Positions 24,061-35,653 of a stretch of 64,000 nt of DNA are shown piece after piece. The stretch spans positions 124,001-188,000 of the forward strand of contig JBEWZL010000098.1 of the NCBI GenBank assembly GCA_045837725.1, given 5' to 3'. A program made the translations under genes and the position numbers. The notes beneath the pieces were generated by a model. That model had not been told where the DNA came from and searched no databases. It was given only the letters and a program-made list of their open reading frames with translations. The DNA comes from Vermamoeba vermiformis. Taxonomy: Eukaryota > Tubulinea > Echinamoebida. Numbering within the stretch: the stretch's first letter is position 1; the number at the start of each line of letters is the position of its first letter.

Positions 24061-25526
24061 ATGAGTTCCAAAAGAGTGCGGGGAGCTAAAAGACGAGCTA
24101 GTAAGCAGATAAAATGTATAAATAGAATATTAAAATCAGGCCTTGGATTCAAATAAATTCCTTTACATTCTCTTCGCATTAAAATACCTGCTAATATTGC
24201 TCTCATTTTATTAATCGCATTTTATCGCAGAACTAGTCGAACCCTTTGCCGAGTAAGCAATCCAATCTTCCTTGTAGCAATATAATTATATTCATAACCG
24301 CCAATTCAGTACTTCCACAATGCTGGAAGAAATTTTTGATGAAGATCTGCTCGACAAGAACAACATCCATTCCTTCCTCTTGCATGACGTGCAGCAGATC
24401 GCTACTATAGTGCCAGAACAAGGAACACTGCATTCATTGCTCGAAGATTTGTTTAAAGCGAATACTGCAACCAACGCCCAACTCTCTACGGAGGAGGTAT
24501 GCTAAAATTGCAGAATCGTATTAATTTAATGTAATACCCTGCAGAAGCAATTGCTTGATTGTGAATATGGGGATTGTGATCATATATTAGGACCTAGGTT
24601 CAAGGAACTGCTAGGTGAGATTCCAGAGGACAACGAGGGAGAATGGATCGCCCGCTGCCACAACCGCTTATCTGAACTTTTTCGCTATTTAAAAACTTGG
24701 AAAGCCAGTTCTGTTGTGTAAGTGTCACTAAATAATAAGATTATTTATTTACATACTATTTCAATAGCTCTGCCATCATTAACGAAGGAGTTAAACCAGA
24801 TCGAATTTTTGGATTCAATTTTGTTCCAGAGGATGATTATGATGCAGAAGTAAGTGAAACAATTGTCGATTTATTGTTGAATTTGAGATAATGTTTGTGA
24901 GATAGATGCGTTTCCCAGGCTGGTACAACACCGGCATCTGCTGGCCGTTTTTGATGATTGAAAGCAAACCAAAGACCTACCAGAAAAAAGTTGGAGACAC
25001 GTAAGCTACACTTCATATAATATTTTTGACTTATTTTGACCCACAGATGGAAGATGGCAATTATTGAAGCTTTTGCCGTCGAACAACAAACTCAGGTTTT
25101 GAAAGATCTTAAAGTGCCATTAGATAGTACCTACTTTGTCCAGTCTCATCTACCGATCTCATTTGGAGTATATTATGTGGGCCATGTTGTGAGAATCAGC
25201 GTCTACTTCATTCTCGGGCAACAGCATTATTTTGTCCAGTTTCCGGCACTGAGTTTGGCTGCTAAGGCAACAAACATACTGAAGATGTTTGCCATAATGA
25301 AGGTAATGTTAGTTATTATAGGGAGGAATGAAAGATTTGCTAATTTTGAAAAAAGAGATACTCAAGCAAGATGTGTGAAAGTATCATGAATGCTTTCTCG
25401 CAAAGACATTGGGGCAACAGGAATATCCCTGTTAACGATAATGCACTGACAATTGAAAAAGCCAATTCAGAATCTAGATCTACATCTGGAGTCAGTCTGG
25501 TGCCCCAGTATTCATCCACGTCATGA
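24061..25526 (+). CDS. Unknown protein, possible PD-(D/E)XK-like fold
   Basis: Eight exons join in phase: 24061-24100, 24231-24252, 24310-24496, 24545-24717, 24768-24849, 24906-25000, 25047-25302 and 25356-25526, about 340 residues. The N-terminus is basic (MSSKRVRGAKRRA). Residues about 150-290 contain RIFGFNFVPEDDYDAE, then CWPFLMIESKPKTYQKKVG, then an alternating hydrophobic segment. The hydrophobic-E-x-K pattern (IESK) after an earlier acidic residue resembles the core of PD-(D/E)XK nucleases such as those in Crinkler-like and fungal proteins. This is a motif-level guess. The C-terminus is Ser/Asn-rich. It lies between the broken serpin exon and the complete serpin. The last acceptor (AAAAG) is the weakest splice call. 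Confidence 0.6.
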
Positions 25527-26099
25527 CAAAGATTGCCACAATGAATAGAATGAACGCAAAGAAAAATGGCTTGAATCTTGCCAAAAATGGGTAAATTTTG
25601 ATTGACAGGTCAGTTAGGGCGTCATCCTACCTATCAATAATAAAATAATGACAATATTAGTTCAGATCTCTTGTGTTACTTCGTGCAGCTGCACTTTTCG
25701 CTGTGTACAAGGACGAGTTTGCTAGTTAAACAAGGCTCAGTTCAAACGGAAGTTTCATACGTTTTTATACGTTCGTATACGTTGATATAAGTAAAAATAT
25801 ACGTTTGTTCTGCGGGCATTGAGCCTTCCGAACGCGCGAACGTTAAGAAACGAAAAACATCGAGCAAAATTTGGCGCATACGAAAAATCCCCATCATCCA
25901 TTTGAGCAATCCACAATTAATTCGACCCTCAGCTATCTATAGTATATTATTAATGGTTTATGGTTTATGGTCAGCAATACGCGAAACAAGTTTTTCACTC
26001 GACGTTGTTAAATCTGAAGTTCAAACAATTTTTTGTAAACTTATTTCGATTTGCGATGTCCACGACGTGTAACACTTAACCAGCAACCAATCAACGAAA
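25527..26099. other. Intergenic region with TACGTT repeats
   Basis: No gene was seen. Around 25755-25800 a short cluster of tacgtt/atacg units occurs (tacgtttttatacgttcg, then atacgttgata, then atacgtttg). The right end is the serpin promoter. Confidence 0.4.
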
Positions 26100-27801
26100 A
26101 TGTCCACGCTAATACTGGATTACAATGGGTTTAACACCAGCGCGTGGACCTTCGCTGCGGATTTGCTGGCAAAAGTGTTGGAACGACCAAATAATATTTG
26201 TTTATCACCCTTTAGCGTGCAAACCTGTAAGTACAACCCATAAATTTTTTAATAATCATGACAATCCAAAAATACGAGATCCAAATATCTTATGATAACA
26301 TTCCATTTTTATTCTGATTCAATCAGTTAATTAGAATATAAATAGTACGCATATTTAGATACTATATTTATTGAATATCTATACCATTAGGTTTTGCTTT
26401 GATTACCGAAGCAGCGGATGGAGACACGAAAAAACAGCTCATGGATGTGCTTAAATTCCCCGCAGACTATTTAACGCAATTCTCCGATATCTTGGACGCA
26501 ATTGACCAATCAGAATCGACCATTAAGATCGCTAATTCATTTTGGCTCAACGACAACTTCAAACTCAACAAAGAATTCATGTCAAAAATTTTAGAAAATT
26601 TCAAAGACGCAGAAGGCAGCGAATGCAATTTTAGTAGTGAAGATCAGAGGTCAAAATACGTATTAAAAATTAATTCGTGGGTCAGACAAAAAACTACAGG
26701 CCACATCCAAAAAATCATTCAGCACATAGATCCAGACGCAACTTTATTATTGGTACGTAGCACTATAATACTATAATTATATTATATTACCATATTTGGC
26801 TAACAATTAACGTTTCCAACGCTAGATTAATGCGGTATATTTTGATGGCATTTGGAAACACGCGTTCAAAGCGGAAAATACGATTAAAAATGCGGAATTT
26901 CGCGGACTAGACAGCAAACAGACTATCAAGACAGCAATGATGACGCAAGAGACGAAGCTCAAGTTCATCGAACATCAAGATTTTAAGGCCGTGATGTTGC
27001 CCTATGAAGGCGATGACACGTGCTTGTACGCGATATTACCTTCCAAATTAGGAAAAGAAGGGTTAGATCACGTGCTTTCTAGTGAATTTTTGACAGAGTT
27101 TTTGACGCGGCACAAAGAACAAATGAAACAAGAGACCGTTAACGTGAAATTTCCCAAATTCAAGTTTGTTAATGACTACGAAATGGTGCCTATATTAAAA
27201 TCAATGGGCATCGAGGATGTGTTCGATGACAGAATTGCGGATCTGAACAAATTGGTCGTGGGAAAAAGGTAAATTTTTTGCCTCACAAGTTAGACTATGA
27301 TTCTAAATTTAATCGCAATTTAATTTCTATATTGGACTCAAAATAGCGATGCTTAACATAACTTCTTATTAGGGGTTATAATATTGACGTTATTTGACGC
27401 GAAGATTTTTTTTTTCCAAATATAGTAATTTAATGTTTTTTCCTTACAGCGAAGGCCTGTGCGTGTCGCAAACGATTCACAAAACATTTTTTGAAGTCGA
27501 CGAAGAAATGACCAAGGCATCGGCCGTGGCAATCGAAAACGAGCTGTATAGTCATGACAACAGGTTAGAACGAGCTCGTAGCTTTGGTACCAAAGCAAGA
27601 AAACGCAAGCAAATGATGATAGTTAAAGAATTCAATGCCAATCGACCATTTGCATTCATTGTCTATCATCACCAGACTCAACAGATTCTATTTTTGGGCA
27701 AAATAATAGATCCGCTACACAAAGGTGATAACGATAAGAAACGTGCTGTTAATAGTATAGCTGAACTCACGGACGAGAATACAACCAAGAAAAAGAAGTA
27801 G
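26100..27801 (+). CDS. Intracellular-type serpin with basic tail
   Basis: Four exons join in phase: 26100-26226, 26391-26752, 26826-27268 and 27450-27801, about 427 residues. Serpin landmarks are NICLSPFSV, TIKIANSFWLNDN, INAVYFDGIWKHAF, DFKAVMLPYEGDDTCLYAILP and RPFAFIVYHHQTQQILFLGKI. The reactive-loop hinge reads EVDEEMTKASAVA, where inhibitory serpins usually have EEGTEAAAA, so P15 glycine is replaced by methionine. The reactive loop is long and basic (FGTKARKRKQ). There is no signal peptide, so it is clade-B-like and acts inside the cell. A C-terminal extension of about 30 residues ends TTKKKK. Inhibition of a cysteine or serine protease is inferred from the fold. Confidence 0.93.
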
Positions 27802-27902
27802 AATTCACTGAACGAACGGTTCACTGAAAATATTTTTCACTGGACCAAATCCGCAAGTTTTTTCAAACCTTTTTTATTATGTACATAATAAATTTAATAG
27901 TA

Positions 27903-30799
27903 TTACAGTACGGTGCTCAAATAAGTCTTTGCAGCAGTTTCGAGCGGAACAATATCAATGCCACCAAGTTCTTTCTTGGCCCAATTCTTTGCTTTCTTGG
28001 CCACAAGGTCCCACAGGCTCTTCAATTCACTGAATTTGAGTTCAAACAGCACTGCGACCATCAACGTCACCGCTGCTGCCTCGCTCTTGGCACTGACGTC
28101 AATGTTGCACTGTTTCAAGATCTCGCGCACTTTGTCCAACTTCGCTTTCCGTGCGAGTGAGTTGAGCGCTTTCATATCAAAACTACCGCTGAACGCTTGT
28201 TGTTGAATCACTGCGCGCACTGCTTCTTTGTCGGCAGGGTTCGAGGCAGGCTTTGACGGCACCAGCATGTCAAAGTCATCATTGGGCACGTAACTTTGCT
28301 CTGACTTTTCTTTATCTTTATCTTTTGCCCCAACTCGCGATTGTCGTGGCTGCTGTTGTTGGAATTGCAGGCCAAATAATTCTGCTCCGCCACCGTTTCC
28401 TTCTGCTAGGCTGCTAGAAGATGATAAAAATCCACTTCTTGAGCTGCGACGAACGCTGCCAGTGGAAGGTGGAGATGGAGGTGCACCTCCGGGCGCCATG
28501 CCCAGCAAGTCCATTTGACCGTCAATAAAACCAAAGGAGGGAGCTCCTATAGGAGGACCCATTGCCATAGGAGGTAGAGGCACACCGTTGAAACCTCCGC
28601 CTCCACGACCACTCTTTGCGTATAGCCCGGGACGTCCAGGATGACCGATTTGGACCGGTCTCATTGAGCCTGTTGTGGCCTCTCGTCTCTTTTCAACAGC
28701 AACAAACGCTGTTAACTTGGACATGACTAGAACAAATGAGATTAACCTACGGTCAACAAATGACACGTGTCATCAAAACTTACCTTGATTGGACAGCGAG
28801 AGTTGAATAATTGCGTCATCAACATCCTTTTGCTTGACTTTGTTACTGAGAGTACCGTCGTCATTGTGCATGCTGCTGTGGCCCGTCGACAAGTCATCGA
28901 TCATCACGCGCGCAGCCAGTTTTGAGATGAAGTCTCCTTCAACCTTTTCGTCGAAATTGATTGAGACATTAGCGGTGTATTTGCCCTTGGGACCCTTAGC
29001 AGTGAACGTCACATTGTGTGTGCCGGAGGTGCTTGCAGGGACGAAGGTGTAGAACACAATATGACTGCCCGCAAAGAGTGGCGGGCAATGGTACGGCGCT
29101 GTGTTGATCACATTGAGCGAGCCCCAGTCCAACTTGGGATCAATCAACGCAGGCTTCAATGCGTGGCTCAAGTGTCGCATGACTTTATCTTCCATGTCAT
29201 TGTTGTCTGTGATGATTTCGTGACGTCCGTTACCAGCCTTGGCCATGTCTTTCACGAGATTTCCATCGGCTTCTCGGCCAATACCGAATGTGAAGACACG
29301 CGTTGTCTTGGCGTATTTTTTCACCATATCAACGCACTCGTCTTTGTTGTTGACTTCACCGTCTGTCAACAAAAAGATTTGACGCGGCACACCTTCGATC
29401 AGCGGTTCACTTAACACTGACTTCATTGGCTCGATGATGTTCGTGCCATTCATATTAGCAAACATCTTTTTGATGTATTCAGTGGCTTCTTTGAAGTTCT
29501 GTTCGTTGTACTTAACCGACTGTTGGAACTTCTTTTCAAACTTGGTTCCAAAGCCTGAATGTGCTTAGTTAATTATGCTACGTATAACTGCACTCATTAC
29601 TTACTGACGATATTAAATAAAGTGCCTTCGGGAAGTGACCGCATGAACAGATCCAATGTTTCCTTAACTAAGGGATGCTTATATTAGTATCATATTACCG
29701 TAGTATTGTATCTTAATCATACCTCGTCTCATCTTGTCTCCAGCCATTGATCCCGATCGATCCACGACGAACACAATTTCAGAGTAGATGTCATCTTCGT
29801 TGACTTCAGGGTAGAATGACACCATCGCCACGGACTGCTTCTCATTCAAAGTTTGCACGCGAGCGGTGGGCTCGTGTTCTTTGTCCAGTTTCATGCGCAG
29901 TACCCAGTGCTTGATGAGCGGAAAGCCTGTCGCAATGTGAATGCCTGCAGTGGCTGTGTGTTGGCCTGTGTACGATAAAGGAATGGTGGATTCTGCAGCG
30001 TGCGAGGGTGAAGTCAACGATACAATAGGAGATCGCATTTGAATAGTCGCATTGACCTGAAATTTCAATAAATTAGGAGACGTTACAAAGTAGATCTGGC
30101 TGCGGCAATGTTACCTTGACGCCATAAGGTACAACGTCATCAAAAGTGTCGTATTTTGGCTTTTCAAATAGCTTGGTGCTGCCGCGGCCATTGGGAGCGT
30201 TCTGTGTCGTCGGCATAACAAACTCCAATTCGCCATCCACATATTCGAGTTTTTGAACGTAGACAATTGTGATGAGAACACCTTTACCTGGCGGTAAATT
30301 TCCTACAGATGTTTGAAAGCGAGTATCGCTGGTTTGCTCGAGCAGGTAAGCACCTAGCAGATTTAGAAATTATTTTAGATTTTGGATTAATTTAATGAAA
30401 CTTACCATGCCCTTCGGCAATGGCATCGTCATAAATTTGTTGAGCTTGTTCTTTTTCTTTAATTTTAGCGTTGATTACTTTGCCGTCAACCTCGATCTTA
30501 AAACTGGTGACAGCTGCATCTTCTGGCAAAGGATATTCATAGATAGCTTCGATGGGCGAGGAATCCTATTGCATTTAATTAGTAATTATTATTTAAATTT
30601 CGTTGGATCGGAGATCAAAGATAAGAAATCAAGTGTCACAGCAACTTACTTGATTTTCATAGCGCTGCTTTAATTCCACTTGCGCTACCGAGTCAACAAT
30701 CTTCACGGTAGAGGAGGCTCCAATTAACGGAAGAGGGGTGAGTTGCCAGTTGCCCCACTGGTCGCAACAGTAGCCGTACAAAATTCCTGCGAGACACAT
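27903..30799 (-). CDS. VIT and VWA domain protein
   Basis: The start ATG is at 30797-30799 with about eight exons. A VIT domain occupies about residues 20-170 (for example SSPIEAIYEYPLPEDAAVTS, then IKEKEQAQQIYDDAI). A von Willebrand A domain follows with the complete MIDAS motif VVDRSGSMAGDK, then FLLTDGEV. After a beta-rich region comes a Gly/Pro-rich linker (GAPSFGF, GGGGFNG) and a C-terminal helical domain. There is no signal peptide, so the protein is cytosolic. This is the architecture of vault-PARP-related and dictyostelid VWFA/VIT proteins. Metal-dependent protein binding is the expected activity; the partner is unknown. The 3' end is convergent with the serpin, 101 bp apart. Confidence 0.93.
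28761..28772. promoter_or_regulatory. TGACACGTGTCA palindrome in a VIT-VWA intron
   Basis: An exact copy lies inside the short intron before the last exon of the VIT-VWA gene. Confidence 0.55.
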
Positions 30800-30956
30800 G
30801 GTCGATTGTTAGAAGTTAATGTTCAAAAACAAAAGCACAAATGCAATAAATACTTTTTGCGAATCACACTTGATTGAGTGGTGTAAGAAAATAGCTGGAA
30901 CATTTTCAACACCTATGTAGGTAGAAACGTCTAATTTCCTAATTTAATCTTCGTAA

Positions 30957-32530
30957 TTAGAACATCAAGAGAACAGCGCCGAGGATGAACGGCGTGACAC
31001 TCGCTGCAGTGACACGAATGACGCTGCTGGTCTTCTTTGATGGAGTGGCAGCAGGGCACGTCACAGTAGCACTGCACGTGACATCTTTTGCAGCGTAGGG
31101 CCGAGACAAAACAACGGTAGCTTGGTACTTGTTATCCTTGAAGGTCACGTTCTGGTACTGCGCTTCAACCGCACCACAATCAGCATCGTTCTGCGTGTAG
31201 AGGACGAGCTTGTTGATGTCCACAGAGTTGCAGTCATTCAACGTGAGGTCTTTGCACGTCGCGTTAATAGGGTCAACGATGCATCTGGGGAAGTAGTACG
31301 GCAAGCAGTGGTAAAAGCCGCTAATTGATTCGTCCATCTCGCAGCTTACAATTAACGCATCGCCGTTGTTGTTCAGACCAAAACCGTTGCCAAAATAGGC
31401 ATTAGTAGTGTTCGATATTTCAAACCTAATCTTCGCGCTCCACACACCATCAGCGTTGCGTTGGAGCATATAAGCATTTCCGAAAGACCCGGTATCAGCT
31501 TGCACGCCACGTTTGTACGCACGATTCAATTGTCCAGGAGCTCCAACCAAAACGGTGTCTGAGTTAACTATGTAAGAGGTGTACCCGAGATTTGGAGGGT
31601 TAGAATTTCCAACACCAAGATCATCGCCCAAGATGACTTGATACTTCCACACGCCATTGATCTTCGAGATGAACAGGATATAGCCATTGCCAACGTCCAA
31701 ACTGCCGAGACGAGGGTCGTTGGAGTTTGCGCTGAAAAACACCACTGTCTTTTCGTCGACAAGCAACGAGCCTATGCCAAAGCCGGCGAGCACATTGTAG
31801 CTCTCATTGACTTGATGCGAGTCCACAAAGTCCCATTGAAGGCCATTACGTCTGTAGATGAAGAAGGCTCCCGTAGCATTCCAGAACAAGAGATGCGTGT
31901 CGGTGAGGTGCGGCAAAGACACAGGGAATCCATAAGTAATGGCGCTCTCAAAGTCAGTGCGGCGCAAGTCCCAGCCAGTTCCGTTGTAAGTGTAGGTCAG
32001 CAGAAAATCGTTCATACCAATAACTACTGAATCGTCGGCGAGCACTTTGAAAAGTCGCGGAACGCCGAAGCTATCAGCATTGATAAAGCTAACATTTTTC
32101 ATTTGATTGTTGGCATCAAGCTGGAACAAGATGAAAATCGCGACATCCAACTTGCTGCACCACCATTTACCATTGGATGAGGGCACAGAGGGAAGAGTTG
32201 CTGTAAAGTTTGTGGTGTAGTTGAAATATGCGTTATATTTTTGGCTTCCAGCATCGAACTTAAACACAGTCAAGGCGCCATTATTGTCGGTTGTTGCAGG
32301 GGATTTTTGAGCGTTTGCAAAAATATAGTCTCCAATGAAAGAACATTCAGCGATTTTATTCTCAGTGGTTCCGAAGCTTTCGGCTCTCGTCGCACGTTTG
32401 TTGGATGTTAAATCCATAGTCTAAAAATTAAATTATTTTCCACTGCATTTGTGTGTTTGAAGCTTACCTCTATGCAGTAAACATATTCTACCGCTAAAAG
32501 ACATATTACCCATAGCGGATTTAGTCTCAT
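30957..32530 (-). CDS. Secreted or GPI-anchored beta-propeller-like surface protein
   Basis: Two exons: a short one encoding a signal peptide (MRLNPLWVICLLAVEYVYC) at about 32530-32468, and one long exon from about 32420. The body has repeating blocks such as FIGDYIFANAQ, DSVVIGMNDFLLTYTYNGTG, VGNGYILFISKINGVWKYQ and SDTVLVGAPGQLNRAY, resembling FG-GAP/integrin-alpha-like propeller blades. There are many N-glycosylation sequons (NYT, NFT, NGT, NAT, NVS, NES). The C-terminus has a Ser-rich stretch then TPFILGAVLLMF, a GPI-type tail. A cell-surface adhesion or recognition role is inference. With about 508 residues and one intron, it is much less interrupted than its neighbours. Confidence 0.8.
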
Positions 32531-32694
32531 CTTTGTTGACTTGCTGAAAGCGTTGCAAAAAATTAACGGCCAAAAAGATCAGTTTTTTATTTGACCAAAA
32601 AAGGATATTATGATTGACATCTATTGGATTGCTTTAATAATATTCAACTATAAAAGTCAAATACTTACTGGTCAGTACTTAACACGGGTGAGGG

Positions 32695-34141
32695 TTAGTG
32701 GCGATATTTTTTCTTTGATCTGCCTCGGTTCTCATCCTCGTAGTCATCTCGCCCTCGTTTAGTACCAACAGCAGCTGAATAGGGTTCTACAGTCAATACT
32801 CTACCAATAAATAATATTTGCTCCGTCGAATGATGAAACACTATGAACAAAAAAGGACGATCGGCGTTGAACACTTCATAGTCTTTTGGACCGCGACTTC
32901 GACTGCGCACATCAACCTTAGTGACGGCAGCTGCTTTAGTGCCTTCTTCATCGACCTGAATGAACGTGCTGTGAAGTGCTTGTGACACGCAGGATGTATT
33001 TCGTCTTCATAATTATTGTTAGTATGAGCTTGACTGCTTAGAGTAGTTACTTACTCGTGTGTTAATTTGGATAAATCCGCTTTGTCATTATCGAACAAGT
33101 CTTTCAATCCCAATGACTTGAGAAGAGGGATCAGATCATGCAAGCTGTCAAACTTCAATTTAGGAAGCGACAGTTCAACTTTGCTCTTCTTCATTGTGTG
33201 CCTATGCACTGTAAAAAATTCGTGCAAAAAGTGTGCCGATGTTACGTGCTCGAACTCTGTGGTTGTGTTGCTGCTTGGGAGAATGATGAACATGCTCGTG
33301 TCGTCACCCTTGTAAGGCAGTGATATGGCACTAAATTGCAAGGTATTGATTATAGGTACGAAGCACTTTGATGGCTCTAAGTGCATCATGCTCGTTCTAA
33401 CTCTAGAGGCATTATCAAGAGTGCAAAAGTCAGCACCTCTGGTGTCAGTGGCCTCGAACTTGAATTTCCATTCTGCCTCAAAATAGACCGCGTTGAGCTA
33501 ATAATAAACATTAGTAAATTATTGATTTATTAATTAGATGTTCGTACCAGTATCAGCAGTGTTTGTGGATCAATTTGTTGGACTACATTTCGGATGTGGC
33601 CGTCGGTTTTCTGTTCAACCCAGTGGTTGATCCTGTCAATTGACCGCTTATTGTCGCCTATAAAATCGCATGACGATAACTCAGCGTCAACAAACGACTT
33701 CAGCAAAACAGTTTTATAAGCGACATCTAACTTTTTGCGATCTGTCATCCACAAAGAATTAGCTAGCTTAACGACAGCATGAGATTTTTTAATGTTAGTG
33801 AGGAAAGCCTCAACGTGAGCTAAGTAACCTTCGTAAAAACCAAAAACACTCATTAGTTCGTTTCTGGTGTTATTATCTGCTCCCTCAACTAGCATCGCAA
33901 AACCTAGTAGAAAATATTAGTATAATTCAGTAATGGAATTATGATTTTTTAAACAGATTAGGTCGTAAAGTAAAAATAAAATTAATTTTTAATGGATGTA
34001 CTTACAAAGGGCAATACTAATCGGTGCTACACAAATATTGTCTGTACTATTTTTGTTTTTCATAACTTCGAACAAGCGAGTGCCGAATGACATAACACTG
34101 CCCGACAACGAGTTTACACTAGCTTTGTTACTATTATCCAT
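32695..34141 (-). CDS. Intracellular-type serpin with basic tail (second copy)
   Basis: Four exons join in phase from ATG 34139-34141 with the same exon layout as the serpin at 26100. Landmarks are NICVAPISIALCFAM, VVKLANSLWM, LNAVYFEAEWKFKF, FSAISLPYKGDDTSMFIILP and RPFLFIVFHHSTEQILFIGR. The hinge reads QVDEEGTKAAAVT, a good inhibitory consensus with Gly at P15 and small residues after. The loop is short and basic (DVRSRSRGPKD). The C-terminal extension of about 30 residues ends RGRSKKKYRH and looks like a nuclear localisation signal. There is no signal peptide. Paralogous to the other serpin but strongly diverged. Confidence 0.92.
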
Positions 34142-34318
34142 GGTGTCTTATGGAGCTGTATTTTTAAACTGTGTTGGTTTCTTAGCCTGTGCTTTTGTTT
34201 TTTAGATTTATGGTCGCATGTGCGTTGGTGCAAAGAAAATGCCAAGCAGACGCCACGAAGATTTTTGAAATAAAAATACGAATAATATTTATTTACCGAC
34301 AGTGCATTAGTAAAGGCT

Positions 34319-35528
34319 TTATTGAGGTAACCGCATCTTGGTTCCGTACCATTTGCTGTAATTCGAAGAGGTTAGTAATAATAAATAAATGACGCTGACA
34401 TCCGTGTGCAGTCACAAACTTACCTCTTTAAGTAATAATAGAAGAAGTCGCAGTAGAGAGCAGTCTGCACGAGTCCTGCAATCCACACAATCCACTCGCT
34501 GTATTCAGGCTCGGTGGCCAAGCGGTAGATCCAGTTGATGAGATATAAGGCACGATAACCGCCCAATGTGAACATGTAGTCATATGTGATCGTGTCCACA
34601 TCACCTGTAGCTTGCAACATGACTAATTGCGGGAAGATTGCCACGGCCTCGAGGTAGATCGAGAACGCCCACATGATCTAAAATTAACACAGTTAGGTTA
34701 CTTCACTTATAAGCTATACCAGCAGTATAGCTTAGTATAGAGTAGTTGTACTATATTTGGCAACATTATTGCCCTAGTATTGCTTAATAAGGCTAAAAAT
34801 CTCGACGTACCTCCCACAGCGTGAATTTCTTGTTGAAGATAAAGGCGAGGACGAGACAGGGTACAATCAAGTAATACAACGGCATCTTATCGTTCTCGCG
34901 GTTATATGACTTTTTGTACTTGGTAGTGATCATGTAGATCGTGCCATAAGTCGCGGCTAAGAAAATGAGTTTCATAATAATGAGGTAGGCTGAGATCCAG
35001 TTCCAGAATAAGTCCAAATAGCGGCATGTGAATACAATAGCGTACAAGATTTGAGTCTTCAATGAAATACCTGTTCATTAATGAATTAGAAAAAGAAATA
35101 GCGGTGGAAAAATTTTTGCTATCAATATGCAATTAATACTTTCAAATATTGCGATAAAATTTGCGTGCGATAAATAAAAATACATTGCAGCAAATAATTT
35201 TGCAGAAAGAGGGTATTTAGTCGAGATCTACTAGTCAAAAATAAAGAAAATATTTTCATTAACAGAATCTTATTAAATAATACTACTCTTGTAGTATATA
35301 TTATAAAACACGCTTAAATAATTAGTGGAATATTTTTTCAATCCTTAGTAACGTACCTGCGACAGATTTTGATCTGTGAATTTTGTAGAATAGCAACAAA
35401 AAGCTTGACAAATGCAAAAGGTCTCCAATAAATCTAATGAAGTTGAGGTGATATACAGGGCGCAAATTGGTCGCCTTTACGGTATTAAATCCGTCGAAAC
35501 GATTTACGACGAGCTCTCGTTCTGGCAT
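34319..35528 (-). CDS. erd2: ER lumen protein retaining receptor (KDEL receptor)
   Basis: Four exons join in phase: 35528-35357, 35070-34811, 34677-34424 and 34355-34319. The seven-helix receptor shows NFIRFIGDLLHLSS, GISLKTQILYAIVFTCRYLD, EAVAIFPQLVMLQ and ALYLINWIYR, all hallmark ERD2 segments. The last short exon gives the C-terminus KSKWYGTKMRLPQ, matching the conserved cytosolic tail needed for retrieval. It recycles KDEL-type proteins from Golgi to ER. The start gives an N-terminal extension of about 28 residues relative to typical ERD2, whose Met would fall near NFIRF. Reading through the last splice site would end the protein after LKR. Confidence 0.95.
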
Positions 35529-35653
35529 TCTGAACCGTGTATAGGTTAATTATAGTTATTATAGTACTTTAATTTGTACCTTTGTGGTAAAGGATCTGAC
35601 GTCGAGGGAAAATAAAAATTTGCGGGCTTTTCGCTTGTTCAAGTAACGGCACC
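35529..35653. promoter_or_regulatory. Bidirectional promoter region
   Basis: 125 bp separate the start codons of the KDEL receptor (-) and the URI1-like gene (+). Confidence 0.45.

Noticed and set aside
25755-25800. TACGTT cluster as a transposon end
   Set aside because: Short and irregular, with no terminal inverted repeats, target-site duplication or coding sequence.
31638-32030. Plus-strand frame inside the GPI propeller gene
   Set aside because: Antisense of a long coding exon with signal peptide and GPI tail on the minus strand.
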